Positions 26,701 through 35,627 of a stretch of 64,000 nt of DNA are shown here, piece after piece; position 1 is the stretch's first letter; every line of letters starts with the position of its first letter. A program made the position numbers and the translations under genes. Source of the DNA: Bacillus xiapuensis (lineage in GTDB: Bacteria > Bacillota > Bacilli > Bacillales > Domibacillaceae); the NCBI RefSeq assembly GCF_002797355.1, contig NZ_KZ454939.1, positions 839,828-903,827 on the forward strand, given 5' to 3'. Below the pieces are notes generated by a model. That model saw only the letters and a program-made list of their open reading frames with translations. It was not told the DNA's origin and ran no database searches.

Positions 26701-28287
26701 ATTGAAGATTTGGCTCAGCTGATTCACGACGTGAAAAACGCCAATCCGAACGCGAGGGTCAGTGTAAAGCTGGTGGCCAAAGCTGGCGTGGGAACCATTG
26801 CAGCCGGTGTGGCTAAGGGGTTGGCAGATGTCATTCTAATCAGCGGCTATGAAGGAGGCACTGGAGCATCTCCTCGAACGAGTATTAAGCATGCCGGAAT
26901 TCCATGGGAACTGGGCCTGGCAGAAACTCATCAGACGCTGGTGCTCAATAAATTGCGTGATCGGGTTGTACTGGAAGCGGATGGGAAGATGATGACGGGC
27001 CGCGATGTTGTGATCGCTGCATTGCTGGGCGCGGAGGAGTTCGGCTTCGCCACGGCACCGCTGGTTGTTTTAGGCTGTGTGCTCATGCGGGTTTGCCATC
27101 TTAATACGTGTCCGGTCGGTGTAGCTACGCAAAATCCGGAGCTGAGAAAGAAGTTTATGGGCTCGCCTGAGCATGTGGAGAATTTCATGCGTTTTATCGC
27201 GCAGGATGTCCGTGAGATCATGGCAAGATTAGGGTTTAAAACAATGGATGAAATGATAGGGCGCACAGATGTCTTAACGATAAATGAGAAAGTGAAGTCC
27301 CATTGGAAGGCGCAATATTTAGACTTGTCGCCGCTTTTGCATCAGCCAGCCGGGGATGGAAAAGTCGGAATGTTCAATCAAATTTCTCAAAATCATCGGT
27401 TGGACGAATCACTTGACCGGAGAGAAGTAATTCCTCTTTGCCAGCCGGCTATTGAGAGACAGCAAAGAGTTTATGGCCAGTTGCCGATCCAAAATGTTGA
27501 CCGCACAGTCGGGACGATTCTCGGCTATGAAATTACTAAGAAGTACGGTCAGGAAGGGCTTCCCGCTGGTACCATCCAGCTTGAATTTAACGGATCGGCC
27601 GGTCAAAGCTTCGGTGCCTTTTTGCCGAAAGGAGCCGTGTTCACGATCAATGGCGATGCCAACGACTATGTAGGCAAAGGATTATCCGGCGGAACAATCA
27701 TTGTGAAGCCTCCGGAGAAGTCGAATTATCAGCCTGAAGAAAACAGCATAATTGGAAATGTTGCTTTCTACGGCGGGACATCCGGCGAGGCATATATACA
27801 CGGTTTAGCCGGTGAGCGCTTCTGTGTCCGAAACAGCGGAGTGACTGCGGTGGTAGAGGGCATTGGCGACCATGGATGTGAGTATATGACAGGCGGACAT
27901 GTGGTCGTGCTTGGTTCCGTCGGAAAAAACTTCGCCGCTGGAATGTCCGGAGGAACGGCTTATGTGTTTGCCGGCGATCAAGACCTCTTTAGACATTTAT
28001 GCAATAGGGAAATGGTTCTCCTAGAGCCGTTAGAGCAGCTTGATGACCAAGAGAAAGTCAAGCAGATACTGCAAAATCATTACAAATATACGAATAGCCC
28101 GAAAGCTTGCCGCATTCTCAATGATTGGGAGAAATGTTTGCCGCAGTGGGTGAAAGTAATTCCAAAAGAATATAAGCAGATGATCGAATCGATTGAACAA
28201 ATGCGCCAAGCCGGTCTTCAGCAAGAGGAGGCGCTATTGTCCGCTTTTACTGAAAGGCTGAAGCCGAAAAACCTAGAGCTTGCATAA
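23707..28287 (+). CDS. gltA: Glutamate synthase (NADPH), large subunit
   Basis: The 1526-residue GOGAT alpha subunit, which makes two glutamates from glutamine and 2-oxoglutarate. The chain starts with a short propeptide before the nucleophile Cys22 (HDACGIGFVANIKG), the class II glutaminase catalytic residue. The central domain and the FMN/2-oxoglutarate synthase domain follow (SGEGGEHPSRY, SVKLVAKAGVGTIAAGVAKG, GYEGGTGASP). The [3Fe-4S] site is CHLNTCPVGVATQ with the preceding Cys. The C-terminal beta-helix (GGTIIVKPP, GGHVVVLG) is complete. Length equals the Bacillus GltA norm. GGAAGGGTGATC precedes the ATG. It is first in gltA-gltB-glnA-amt. Confidence 0.97.
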   Translation: MNQIKPPKQQGLYHPAFEHDACGIGFVANIKGKSSREIIKQGIMMLCRLEHRGGQGDDPETGDGAGIMVQIPHPFFQEACSEFHIPAPGAYGVGMLFLPQSLQSRTQCEELFNQIIEEEGQTLLGWRTVPVDDTAIGESGKQSQPCIRQVFIAKANAEMDEQAFERKLYVIRKRAEQAVASEMLAGEESFYVASLSTRTIVYKGMLTPGQLDMYYLDLQHSAFTSAFALVHSRFSTNTFPTWERAHPNRYLIHNGEINTLKGNVNWMKAREQLLESSSFGEDLKKVLPIIDLSGSDSSMFDNCFEFLVLSGRPLVHAAMMMIPEPWDQNELMDDQLRAFYEYHSHLMEPWDGPAAMAFTDGRQIGAMLDRNGLRPARYYVTSDDMIIFASEVGVLDIPPENVVEKGRLSPGKLLLVDLTAGELLTNEQIKRSIAAAKPYNQWLEENLIHIDDLKAEGEVSEQELDSLTACQKAFLYTYEEVDKQLKPMASEGKEPIGSMGNDTPLAVLSNQPQLLYHYFQQQFAQVTNPPIDALREQFVTSTVTWLGGEGNLLEPSEKNCRRIRLETPICTNEQLAKLHQQLHPEFRTLTVSALFEANKGEEALEEALQRLFQRADQAIEKGARLIVLSDRGMDPDWAAIPSLLAVSGLHHHLVRQGTRTKVSIIAETGEARNVHQFCLLLGYGADAINPYLALAAVKEMVAAGQIQHPTYEEAEKTYIQAATSGIVKVLSKMGISTVQSYRGAQIFEAIGIGREVIDKYFTGTVSQLGGITIETIAKETLLRHRQAFHANSSQELEPGSDFQWRHHGEHHAFRPTTIHTLQHACRTNDYILYKKYAEMANEEQLIFLRSLFQFKETESIAIEDVESVESICRRFKTGAMSYGSLSKEAHETLAIAMNRLGGKSNSGEGGEHPSRYLPDENGDLRRSAIKQVASGRFGVTSHYLVNADEIQIKMAQGAKPGEGGQLPGEKVYPWIAEVRGSTPGVGLISPPPHHDIYSIEDLAQLIHDVKNANPNARVSVKLVAKAGVGTIAAGVAKGLADVILISGYEGGTGASPRTSIKHAGIPWELGLAETHQTLVLNKLRDRVVLEADGKMMTGRDVVIAALLGAEEFGFATAPLVVLGCVLMRVCHLNTCPVGVATQNPELRKKFMGSPEHVENFMRFIAQDVREIMARLGFKTMDEMIGRTDVLTINEKVKSHWKAQYLDLSPLLHQPAGDGKVGMFNQISQNHRLDESLDRREVIPLCQPAIERQQRVYGQLPIQNVDRTVGTILGYEITKKYGQEGLPAGTIQLEFNGSAGQSFGAFLPKGAVFTINGDANDYVGKGLSGGTIIVKPPEKSNYQPEENSIIGNVAFYGGTSGEAYIHGLAGERFCVRNSGVTAVVEGIGDHGCEYMTGGHVVVLGSVGKNFAAGMSGGTAYVFAGDQDLFRHLCNREMVLLEPLEQLDDQEKVKQILQNHYKYTNSPKACRILNDWEKCLPQWVKVIPKEYKQMIESIEQMRQAGLQQEEALLSAFTERLKPKNLELA

Positions 28288-28305
28288 GAAGGATGTGAAC
28301 AAAGC

Positions 28306-29790
28306 GTGGGGAAAGCAACAGGATTTATAGACTATCCAAGAGAATTGCCGCCGGAGAGGGAACCGAAGAAGCGCATCGGGGACTGGAAGGAGCATAACCA
28401 AGCATGGCCGGAAGAAAAATGGCGGCAGCAAGGCGCGCGCTGCATGGATTGCGGAACGCCATTTTGCCACACGGGCATTCAATATGAAGGAGCGGCGCTG
28501 GGATGTCCATTGTATAACTTGATTCCGGAGTGGAACGATCTTGTGTACCGGGGCCGCTGGAAGGAGGCCCTGAGCCGGTTATTAAAGACAAATAACTTCC
28601 CGGAGTTCACCGGCCGGGTATGCCCCGCTCCTTGCGAGGGCTCCTGTACAGTAGGGATTTACGATCCGCCCGTTGCCATCAAAGGGATCGAGCGGATGAT
28701 TGTTGATAAAGGATTTGCTGAAGGATGGATCGTTCCATCCCCTCCAAAGAAACGCACAGGAAAAAAAGCAGCGGTCGTTGGGTCAGGGCCGGCCGGGCTA
28801 GCTTGCGCGGATCAATTAAACAAAGCGGGACATTCCGTAACTGTCTTTGAGCGAGCAGATCGCATCGGCGGACTGCTGATGTATGGCATTCCGAACATGA
28901 AGCTTGAAAAAGAAATCGTTGACCGGCGAATCCGGCTGCTTCAAGAAGAAGGCATTCAATTTGTTACCAATACGGAAGTGGGTAAGGATATTCTTCCAGA
29001 GCAGCTGCGCTCGCAATATGATGCAGTTATTCTTTGCACAGGCGCTCAAAACCAGCGGGATTTGAACATCCCTGGGCGAGAGCTGCAAGGCATTCATCTG
29101 GCGATGGAGTATTTAACCTTAAATACGAAAAGCCTGCTCGACTCCAATTTGGAAAACGGAGAGTATATTTCGGCGAAAGGAAAGGATGTCATTGTAATTG
29201 GCGGCGGGGATACCGGAGCGGATTGCGTCGCCACCGCCCTGCGGCACGGCTGCCGGTCCATCGTTCAGTTCGGCAAGCACCCTAAGCTGCCGTCCGAACG
29301 CAGCGCCGCCAATCCTTGGCCGCAGTTCCCGCAGGTTTTTTCTCTTGATTACGCTTATCAGGAAGCGCTGGAGCAAACGGGGAAGGATCCGCGTGAGTAC
29401 TCCGTTTTAACAAAGCGGTTTTCCGGGGATTCAAACGGCCAAGTTCAAGCTCTTCATACCGTCCAAATGAAGAAAATAATCGGAGAAGACGGGCGCGCGG
29501 ATTTTCAGGAAATCCCGGGAACAGAAAAAACTTGGCCGGCTCAGCTCGTGCTGATTGCTGTCGGCTTCCGCGGACCGGAGAGAGAGGTGATGGACGCATT
29601 CGGACTCGACTATGATAACCGCTGCCGTGTCAAGGCCTCATTCGGCAAATATACCACGAATATCCCTGGTGTATTTGCGGCCGGAGATGCACGCAGAGGC
29701 CAAAGCTTAATTGTCTGGGCGATTAATGAAGGGCGCGGGGCTGCGCGCGAATGTGACCGCTATTTAATGGGAGACACCATTTTACCTTAG
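28306..29790 (+). CDS. gltB: Glutamate synthase (NADPH), small subunit
   Basis: The 494-residue FAD/[4Fe-4S] subunit that passes electrons from NADPH to the large subunit. N-terminal cluster cysteines are in [17 protein letters not shown] and CPAPCEGSC. The FAD motif [15 protein letters not shown] is near 153-167 and the NADPH motif [16 protein letters not shown] near 295. The end [19 protein letters not shown] is the family FAD-binding signature. The GTG start at 28306 has AAGGATG upstream and lies 18 bp after gltA. Confidence 0.96.
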   Translation: MGKATGFIDYPRELPPEREPKKRIGDWKEHNQAWPEEKWRQQGARCMDCGTPFCHTGIQYEGAALGCPLYNLIPEWNDLVYRGRWKEALSRLLKTNNFPEFTGRVCPAPCEGSCTVGIYDPPVAIKGIERMIVDKGFAEGWIVPSPPKKRTGKKAAVVGSGPAGLACADQLNKAGHSVTVFERADRIGGLLMYGIPNMKLEKEIVDRRIRLLQEEGIQFVTNTEVGKDILPEQLRSQYDAVILCTGAQNQRDLNIPGRELQGIHLAMEYLTLNTKSLLDSNLENGEYISAKGKDVIVIGGGDTGADCVATALRHGCRSIVQFGKHPKLPSERSAANPWPQFPQVFSLDYAYQEALEQTGKDPREYSVLTKRFSGDSNGQVQALHTVQMKKIIGEDGRADFQEIPGTEKTWPAQLVLIAVGFRGPEREVMDAFGLDYDNRCRVKASFGKYTTNIPGVFAAGDARRGQSLIVWAINEGRGAARECDRYLMGDTILP

Positions 29791-29809
29791 ACAGAAAAGG
29801 AGATCTATT

Positions 29810-31144
29810 ATGAAATCATACAATAAAGATGAAATTATTCGTTTAGTTCGTGAAGAAAATGTGAAATTTATCCGCCTGCAGTTTACCGATATTCTGGGAA
29901 CGATTAAAAATGTGGAAATTCCATCCTCCCAGCTGGAGAAAGCTTTGAGCAATAAGATGATGTTCGACGGCTCTTCCATTGAAGGCTTTGTCCGCATTGA
30001 GGAATCGGATATGTATCTGTATCCGGACTTGGATACTTTTGTTATTTTTCCTTGGACGGCTGAGAAAGGCAAAGTGGCCCGATTGATTTGTGACATCTAT
30101 CATCCGAATGGCCAGCCGTTTGAAGGGGATACGCGCAGCAATTTAAAACGGGTGTTGCAAGAGATGAAAGAACTGGGGTTCACAGAGTTTAATTTAGGGC
30201 CAGAGCCGGAGTTTTTCCTGTTTAAGCTGAGTGAGAAAGGAGAGCCCACTTTAGAGCTGAATGATCAGGGCGGTTATTTTGACCTGGCTCCGACGGATTT
30301 AGGCGAGAACTGCCGGCGTGATATTGTGTTGGAATTAGAAGAAATGGGCTTTGAAATTGAAGCTTCTCATCATGAAGTAGCTCCGGGCCAGCATGAAATT
30401 GATTTCAAATACAAGGATGCTGTTCAGGCGTGCGATGATATTCAAACATTCAAGCTTGTCGTGAAGACCATCGCACGGAAGCACGGACTGCACGCGACCT
30501 TCATGCCAAAGCCGCTGTTTGGTGTGAACGGTTCAGGAATGCATTGCAATCTCTCTTTATTTAAAGATGGCCAAAATGCGTTTTATGACGAAAGCGGCGA
30601 TCTTGGCTTAAGTGATACAGCCAGACAATTTATCGCTGGGATCATAAAGCATGCTGCCGGTTTTACCGCGGTAACGAACCCGACAGTCAACTCCTATAAA
30701 CGGCTTGTTCCCGGATATGAAGCTCCTTGCTACGTGGCTTGGTCTGCACGGAACAGAAGTCCATTGATCCGCATACCAGCGTCCAGAGGCATGAGTACGC
30801 GGGTGGAAGTTCGCAGCGTCGATCCAGCAGCCAATCCTTATTTAGCCCTAGCCGCACTGCTTTCTGCCGGACTGGACGGTATTAAAAATCAATTAACGCC
30901 GCCGCAGCCCGTTGACCAAAATATTTATGTGATGTCAAAAGAAGAGCGGGTGGAGAATGGCATCATCGATTTGCCGGCTACATTGGCCGAAGCGCTTGAG
31001 CAATTAAAGGCGGATGAAGTCATTAGCCGCTCTTTAGGAAGCCATCTGTTTGAGCATTTCGTTGAAGCGAAACAGATTGAATGGGATATGTTCAGAACGC
31101 AAGTACATCCGTGGGAGCGCGAGCAATATCTTACGCAGTATTAA
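29810..31144 (+). CDS. glnA: Glutamine synthetase type I (GSI-alpha)
   Basis: A 444-residue glutamine synthetase, very close to Bacillus GlnA along its whole length. The beta-grasp start [40 protein letters not shown] (with the Arg of the feedback loop), [11 protein letters not shown], the ATP region [12 protein letters not shown] and [19 protein letters not shown] are all present. There is no adenylylation-type Tyr motif, as expected for GSI-alpha. Bacilli normally keep glnA with glnR; here no glnR is present and the gene follows gltAB, so this copy may be an extra GS or may have lost the usual context. AAAAGGAGAT precedes the ATG. Confidence 0.95.
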   Translation: MKSYNKDEIIRLVREENVKFIRLQFTDILGTIKNVEIPSSQLEKALSNKMMFDGSSIEGFVRIEESDMYLYPDLDTFVIFPWTAEKGKVARLICDIYHPNGQPFEGDTRSNLKRVLQEMKELGFTEFNLGPEPEFFLFKLSEKGEPTLELNDQGGYFDLAPTDLGENCRRDIVLELEEMGFEIEASHHEVAPGQHEIDFKYKDAVQACDDIQTFKLVVKTIARKHGLHATFMPKPLFGVNGSGMHCNLSLFKDGQNAFYDESGDLGLSDTARQFIAGIIKHAAGFTAVTNPTVNSYKRLVPGYEAPCYVAWSARNRSPLIRIPASRGMSTRVEVRSVDPAANPYLALAALLSAGLDGIKNQLTPPQPVDQNIYVMSKEERVENGIIDLPATLAEALEQLKADEVISRSLGSHLFEHFVEAKQIEWDMFRTQVHPWEREQYLTQY

Positions 31145-31153
31145 TAGAAAAAG

Positions 31154-31180
31154 AGCCTGATCTTTTTGAAAGATCAGGCT
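31154..31180 (+). other. Intercistronic hairpin between glnA and amt
   Basis: A perfect 12-bp stem with a 3-nt loop: AGCCTGATCTTT (31154-31165) and AAAGATCAGGCT (31169-31180). There is no T-tract; the ribosome binding site GAAGGAGG of amt comes 11 nt later. It could protect the upstream mRNA end or partly uncouple amt expression from gltAB-glnA. Confidence 0.65.
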
Positions 31181-31206
31181 AAACCAAAAAGAAGGAGGCG
31201 TACGGG

Positions 31207-32472
31207 ATGGATGCCGTGTATTTATTAAACAGTGTATGGATTGCGCTGGGAGCCGTTTTAGTTATATTTATGCAAGGCGGATTTATTTTACTTGAAGCGG
31301 GTTCTACGCGGATGAAAAATGCCGGGCATATTGCCGGAAAGACTATATTTACTTTCGGTCTTGCTTCTCTTGTGTTTTGGGCGGTAGGATATGGATTTAT
31401 TTTCGGTGAAAAAGGGAACTTTTTTGTCGGCATGACCGATTTCTTCTATTCCGGAATAGAAGAGGAGGGCTCCGGCTATTCCACAGCCGCCTTCTTTATG
31501 TTCCAGCTAGCCTTTGCTGGAATTGCTTTAACGATTGCCTTTGGAGGATTTGCTGAGCGGGCCAAGCTTTCTGTTTACCTGATTTTCTCTTTACTGTTTT
31601 CCGCGCTGGTGTATCCTGTCGTAGCTCATTGGATCTGGGGGGGCGGCTGGCTTGCTGAGCATGGGAAACAAGATTTTGCCGGGTCAACAGTCGTACACCT
31701 GACAGGAGCGATGGCAGCTTTTGCAGCAACAATTCTTTTGAAGCCCCGAATCGGCAAGTACAATGGGGACGGCACGGTCAACCCCATTCATGGGCATAAC
31801 CAAGTATTTACCGCGCTGGGCGTTCTTATTTTATGGATTGGATGGTTTGGGTTCAACGCAGGCAGTACGCTTGGTGTGGCAGATGGCTTTTTTGGATTCG
31901 TCGCATTAAATACTAATATGGCGGCAGCGGCCGGTGCTGTGAGTGCGTTAATGGTTTCATGGGCTGTACAGGGCAAAGCGGATATACCAACAATGCTAAA
32001 CGGAGCATTAGCAGGACTTGTCGCCATTACAGCTTCCTGTGCCTTCGTGGAAACTTGGGCCGCGGTAGTGATCGGATTGATAGCGGGTGTGGCCGTATTC
32101 TATAGCATCAAGTTCTTTGAAAGGATGAAAGTCGATGACCCGATCTATGCATTGTCCGTTCATGGAGTGGCTGGCATATGGGGGACGTTGTCGACCGGAT
32201 TGTTTGCTGCACCGGAATTAGCTACTGTAGGCTTGCCTGGCCTGTTTTACGGAGGCGGATTCACCCAGCTCGGCGTTCAAGCGATGGGCGTTGCGGTATC
32301 TGGAGCGTATGCTTTTGCCGTTTCCTTTATCGTGCTGAGGGGAATGAAAATCATCCTGAAGGGCTTGCGGGTGACAGAGGAAGAAGAGTTAATCGGCTTG
32401 GATTTGAGCGAGCATGGCAGCTACGGCTATCCGGAAGCGTTCACTGACAAGGATCAAAAAATCGCCAATTAG
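31207..32472 (+). CDS. amt: Ammonium transporter
   Basis: A 421-residue Amt/MEP/Rh family channel with about 11 membrane helices. The N-terminal helix (LLNSVWIALGAVLVIFMQGG), FILLEAGSTRMKN, AFGGFAERAK, the pore His region in DFAGSTVVHLTGAMAA and SVHGVAGIWGTLSTG, and a cytosolic C-tail ending LGLDLSEHGSYGYPE-type (IGLDLSEHGSYGYPEAF) are all present. The first pore His (VVHLTG) and second (SVHGV) are kept. No glnK/PII gene follows, unlike the common amt-glnK pair; instead a GlnD-like nucleotidyltransferase gene does. Confidence 0.95.
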   Translation: MDAVYLLNSVWIALGAVLVIFMQGGFILLEAGSTRMKNAGHIAGKTIFTFGLASLVFWAVGYGFIFGEKGNFFVGMTDFFYSGIEEEGSGYSTAAFFMFQLAFAGIALTIAFGGFAERAKLSVYLIFSLLFSALVYPVVAHWIWGGGWLAEHGKQDFAGSTVVHLTGAMAAFAATILLKPRIGKYNGDGTVNPIHGHNQVFTALGVLILWIGWFGFNAGSTLGVADGFFGFVALNTNMAAAAGAVSALMVSWAVQGKADIPTMLNGALAGLVAITASCAFVETWAAVVIGLIAGVAVFYSIKFFERMKVDDPIYALSVHGVAGIWGTLSTGLFAAPELATVGLPGLFYGGGFTQLGVQAMGVAVSGAYAFAVSFIVLRGMKIILKGLRVTEEEELIGLDLSEHGSYGYPEAFTDKDQKIAN

Positions 32473-32564
32473 TAATCAGATACAGTCAAGGAAGAGGCTG
32501 TTTCTGGAACAAAATGAACAATGAGCTGGCTTCTTATAAGTAAGAACGATAAGGAAGTGGGAAG

Positions 32565-33527
32565 ATGGCACCGGAATTCACTTCGTTTCAAGCGTTGAGA
32601 AGGTGGAGAGACGAACAGCATCAAACTCATCAGTCACCGGCTGATGAGTTTGATGCCTTTCATGAAAGAATGATGGCGGCTGCTCTGGCTATTGCACTGA
32701 AGGAGATGAATAGGGAATATGGCCCGCCGCCATGCCGCTTTGCTTGGTTTCTGACAGGCAGCGCCGGAAGGAGGGAGAGGACAGCGGATAGCGACCAAGA
32801 CCACGGGATCATTTATGACCAGGCGACGGATGCTGCAGCGGCGTATTTTCTGGCGTTCGGAGATAAAATCTCAAGAGGGCTGGACGTGACCGGGTATCCT
32901 TATTGCACCGGGAAAGTTATGAGCTCTAACCCGCTCTGGTGCCAGTCATTTGAGGGCTGGTCGCTTCAATTAGACAATTGGATCATGGAGGAGAGCTGGG
33001 AGTCAATTCGCTATTTGCTAATTTTTTATGATGCGAGAGCACTAGCGGGGGAAACGAAGCAAATTCTAATGCTCAAACAGCAAATGCTGGGCCGCATCCG
33101 GCAATATCCGCATCTTCTTGGGCGCCTATTAGATAACACGAGATATAGAAAAAAGGCGGTTGGCATCTTCGGACAGCTGTTAACGGAGACCGCTGGGCGG
33201 CATCAGGGGTGCGTGGACTTGAAAACGGCGGCTTTTTTTCCTTACGTGAATTCTATCCGGCTGCTGGCAATTAAAGAAATGATCACGTGCACCTCCACCT
33301 TGTCCCGGCTAAAGGAGCTTATGCAGAGGTCTTCGCATCAACAAGAGCTTGATCACTATTATAAGAATTTCAGGAGACTGCTGCAGTATCGTTTGCAAAA
33401 GGGGCGCTTTCTTTGTGTAAAGAGTTTAAGCCGCAGCGAAAAATCAGAAATAAAACATCTCCTTACAGATGGCAAAAGGCTGAGCCTCTATACCGAAAAG
33501 GCTGTGACAAGGGCGATGCATCCATGA
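32565..33527 (+). CDS. DUF294 GlnD-like nucleotidyltransferase
   Basis: A 320-residue cytosolic protein with a putative nucleotidyltransferase domain: FLTGSAGRRERTADSDQDHG at about 61-81 carries the GS...D-x-D signature also found at the start of GlnD uridylyltransferases. The C-terminal half (about 170-310) matches the helical DUF294_C type. Longer relatives carry N-terminal CBS domains, which are missing here. AAGGAAGTGGGAAG precedes the ATG. The stop overlaps the start of an exonuclease gene (ATGA), a pairing I know from other bacteria, often beside a solute or acetate transporter. Placed after amt, a role in nitrogen or transporter signalling is plausible but unproven. Confidence 0.75.
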   Translation: MAPEFTSFQALRRWRDEQHQTHQSPADEFDAFHERMMAAALAIALKEMNREYGPPPCRFAWFLTGSAGRRERTADSDQDHGIIYDQATDAAAAYFLAFGDKISRGLDVTGYPYCTGKVMSSNPLWCQSFEGWSLQLDNWIMEESWESIRYLLIFYDARALAGETKQILMLKQQMLGRIRQYPHLLGRLLDNTRYRKKAVGIFGQLLTETAGRHQGCVDLKTAAFFPYVNSIRLLAIKEMITCTSTLSRLKELMQRSSHQQELDHYYKNFRRLLQYRLQKGRFLCVKSLSRSEKSEIKHLLTDGKRLSLYTEKAVTRAMHP

Positions 33528-34267
33528 AATTCGAGCCGATTATCCGCTGGATGCGGCAATTAAACGGGCGTTCCAATTCAGCTCTTTATGCCCCGCTGCT
33601 TAAGAATCATAACTCGCAGCATCTGGCTTTTATCAGGCATTTAGAGAAAGAAATAAAAGCGGAGAAGAGTTTATTCACTCCGCTCCGAGAATTGGATGTT
33701 ACGGTGCTGGACTTGGAAACTAGCGGTTTTTCTCCTGAAGAAGGAGACCGGATTCTGTCCATCGGAGCGGTGAAAGTGAGCGGCGGGAGGATTCTTCATG
33801 ATCAGACCTTTTATTCGCTTGTCCATTATGATGGCCGGCTTTCGCCGCGGGTGCAGCGCTTAACCGGAATTACGGAAGAACAGCTGAAGAATGCCCCGCC
33901 TTTATTAGAGGTGCTGATGCAATTTTACCGGTTCGCTAATGGTAAGAATTTGGTCGCTCATCATGCTGGGCATGAGAAGAAGTTTCTGCAGCACGCGAAC
34001 AGGAGCCTTTTGAACATTTCGTTTCATCATCGCATCATAGATACCGTTTGGTTAGTGAAGACGACGGAAACCAATCTATCATCCATTCGCTTGGAGGATT
34101 GCTGTTCTAAGCTAGGGATTGATACGGCCAATCGCCATCATGCATTAGCGGATGCTATGATGACAGCTCATCTGTGGAGGAGCTGCATCATGAAGCTGTC
34201 CGAAAACGGCTGTCATCATTTGTACGATGTATACGAGCGGATTGGGAGAAAGCAAGAACGCGGTTGA
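33524..34267 (+). CDS. DEDDh 3'-5' exonuclease domain protein (DnaQ-like)
   Basis: A 247-residue protein with an N-terminal 55-residue extension and a DnaQ-type exonuclease fold. Motif I is TVLDLETSGF (D63, E65). Motif II is in LVAHHAGHEKKFL, where the usual Asp is replaced by Glu151. Motif III is HHALADAMMTA (His206, Asp210). The Asp-to-Glu change is conservative, but activity should not be assumed. It starts in the ATGA overlap with the nucleotidyltransferase gene, so the two are translationally coupled and likely functional partners. The substrate is unknown; RNA, DNA or a nucleotide tag are all possible. Confidence 0.75.
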   Translation: MKFEPIIRWMRQLNGRSNSALYAPLLKNHNSQHLAFIRHLEKEIKAEKSLFTPLRELDVTVLDLETSGFSPEEGDRILSIGAVKVSGGRILHDQTFYSLVHYDGRLSPRVQRLTGITEEQLKNAPPLLEVLMQFYRFANGKNLVAHHAGHEKKFLQHANRSLLNISFHHRIIDTVWLVKTTETNLSSIRLEDCCSKLGIDTANRHHALADAMMTAHLWRSCIMKLSENGCHHLYDVYERIGRKQERG

Positions 34268-34387
34268 GTTGCAGACGTTATTGGAAACGGGAGGGCTCTC
34301 TACCTGGATTGTCTGTCAGAAAGAAGGGGAACAATAGTTTTCGGAACAGCTTAATGGTGAAAGGGGCGGAGCAGCAAGACTGCGAGA

Positions 34388-34414
34388 TCCTGATCCGTAT
34401 AAAAAGGATCAGGA
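34388..34414 (+). terminator. Candidate terminator of the amt-exonuclease unit
   Basis: TCCTGATCC pairs with GGATCAGGA around GTATAAAAA. The following CTCTCTTCATT is only moderately T-rich, so strength is uncertain. Confidence 0.5.
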
Positions 34415-34442
34415 CTCTCTTCATTCACAAGAATTGTTTATC

Positions 34443-34541
34443 CTAGTAATAGCTTACATAAGATGCACCGATGATAATCAACAAGATAAACAAGACAACA
34501 ATCAGCGCAAAGCCAGCGCCGTAGCCTCCTTGGTAGCCCAT
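34443..34541 (-). CDS. YjcZ-family sporulation small protein
   Basis: A 32-residue protein: MGYQGGYGAGFALIVVLFIL then a second part of the same helix and YVSYY. The Gly/Tyr-rich head and single hydrophobic helix are the hallmark of the YjcZ/sporulation small membrane protein family. AAAAGGAGGTGG lies upstream at a good distance. It is too short for many gene finders. Confidence 0.8.
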   Translation of the reverse strand: MGYQGGYGAGFALIVVLFILLIIIGASYVSYY

Positions 34542-35230
34542 TCTATTCCACCTCCTTTTAAAAGAATTAGTACATAGTATGAAAGAAGCCAGCAAATGTT
34601 TAGATGAAACTCATGGATTTAACAGGACGGTCTTCTATAATGATCAATGGAGAGTCCGAGGCGCGGGACAGGAACCAACACCATCATTTTGTGAGAGCTT
34701 TTGCTTTTTTGCCGCATTTCTAAGTGGATTCGTTATATTATGAGAGATTGATAAGAATGGAGAGGAAAAGAGGCGATTGGTTATTCAGCCTAATGGCAAA
34801 AAAACAAATGGTGCTTCTTCCTAAAAAAACAAAGAAAGTTCTGGAATCACTTAGATATTCCTATTGAAAACCAGCAAGACTGAACAAAGTCTATGAATTT
34901 GCTTCATTGCCAAAGGCAGGGGAAAGCTTTTGAATCAAAATGCTGCATGATCCAACATGAACAATTCTAAAAGACAGCTGATGAATCTATACTTCTATGA
35001 ACGCGAAATTGTCCGGTGCTGCAGACTGGTGCCGCGCTGGTGGTTTGATAAAGGACCGGTTAGCAGCTGCTGTATTTCTGGCCATTGCCGCCGCTTCTGA
35101 GTATATTCCGGTAGCCAAAGGCCAAGAGTGGGCGCGAAAACAGAGCGCATAGCTGCAATAATTAACATGAGTGAAGCCGACAGCGGCAGGGCAGCACGGA
35201 TCAGCAAGAAGCGATGATCAAGACAAGAAC
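34542..35230. other. Gene-poor stretch
   Basis: About 690 bp without a confident gene. It contains one short Cys-rich frame (34981-35100), listed separately, and stretches that look like decayed coding sequence. No repeat copy, tRNA or clear promoter was seen. Confidence 0.4.
34981..35100 (+). CDS. Doubtful 39-residue Cys-rich frame
   Basis: It starts MNLYFYEREIVRCCRLVPRW and has two CC pairs and a GHC near the end (VSSCCISGHCRRF). The upstream sequence AAAGACAGCTG is a poor ribosome binding site. The pattern could be a small metal-binding protein or the remains of a longer gene. I do not recognise it. Confidence 0.2.
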   Translation: MNLYFYEREIVRCCRLVPRWWFDKGPVSSCCISGHCRRF

Positions 35231-35270
35231 ATCCGGCTTGCCGGCAGAGAGGATAACTGGCAAGCCGGAT
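35231..35270. terminator. Hairpin downstream of ytzC
   Basis: ATCCGGCTTGCC (35231-35242) pairs with GGCAAGCCGGAT (35259-35270), a perfect 12-bp stem next to the ytzC stop codon. Read leftwards it is followed by GTTCTTGTCTT, a weak T-tract. Confidence 0.6.
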
Positions 35271-35274
35271 CCTT

Positions 35275-35538
35275 CTAATGATCCAATAAGATCATTTGAT
35301 TTTGCTGCTGCTGCAATTGCAGTCTCATGCGATGCAGCTGTTCCCTTTGCTGGGCATTTGCACTTTGTGTCATCTTTTCGAGATCTTTTAGGGCCTGTTC
35401 AACTTTTAATTGAGACTGATTAAAGGCAAAGTCATTATCATGCTCCTGTGCGGAAGCTCCCCGATACTGTTCTTTTGCCAGTTCAAGGGCGTCTCCGCAT
35501 AACTGCAGGCATTCCTCAACAGATTGTCTCGTAGCCAT
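35275..35538 (-). CDS. ytzC: DUF2524 family protein, YtzC-like
   Basis: An 87-residue helical protein starting MATRQSVEECLQLCGDALEL. The C-terminus QQREQLHRMRLQLQQQQNQM followed by ILLDH is nearly the YtzC ending known from B. subtilis. A coiled coil is likely from about residue 50 on (Gln-rich). The function is unknown; it is a conserved Bacillus protein. GGGGGGAAC upstream is a modest ribosome binding site. Confidence 0.8.
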   Translation of the reverse strand: MATRQSVEECLQLCGDALELAKEQYRGASAQEHDNDFAFNQSQLKVEQALKDLEKMTQSANAQQREQLHRMRLQLQQQQNQMILLDH

Positions 35539-35627
35539 TTTGTTCCCCCCAGCGTCCGTGATGAAGGATAAAAATCATCCCTCTTTAGTGTGGCCGCCTT
35601 TTGCGCACATTATTTATCCCGCAAGTA

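Noticed and set aside
34995-35207. 70-codon minus-strand frame
   Set aside because: No ribosome binding site, low-complexity composition and no recognisable pattern.
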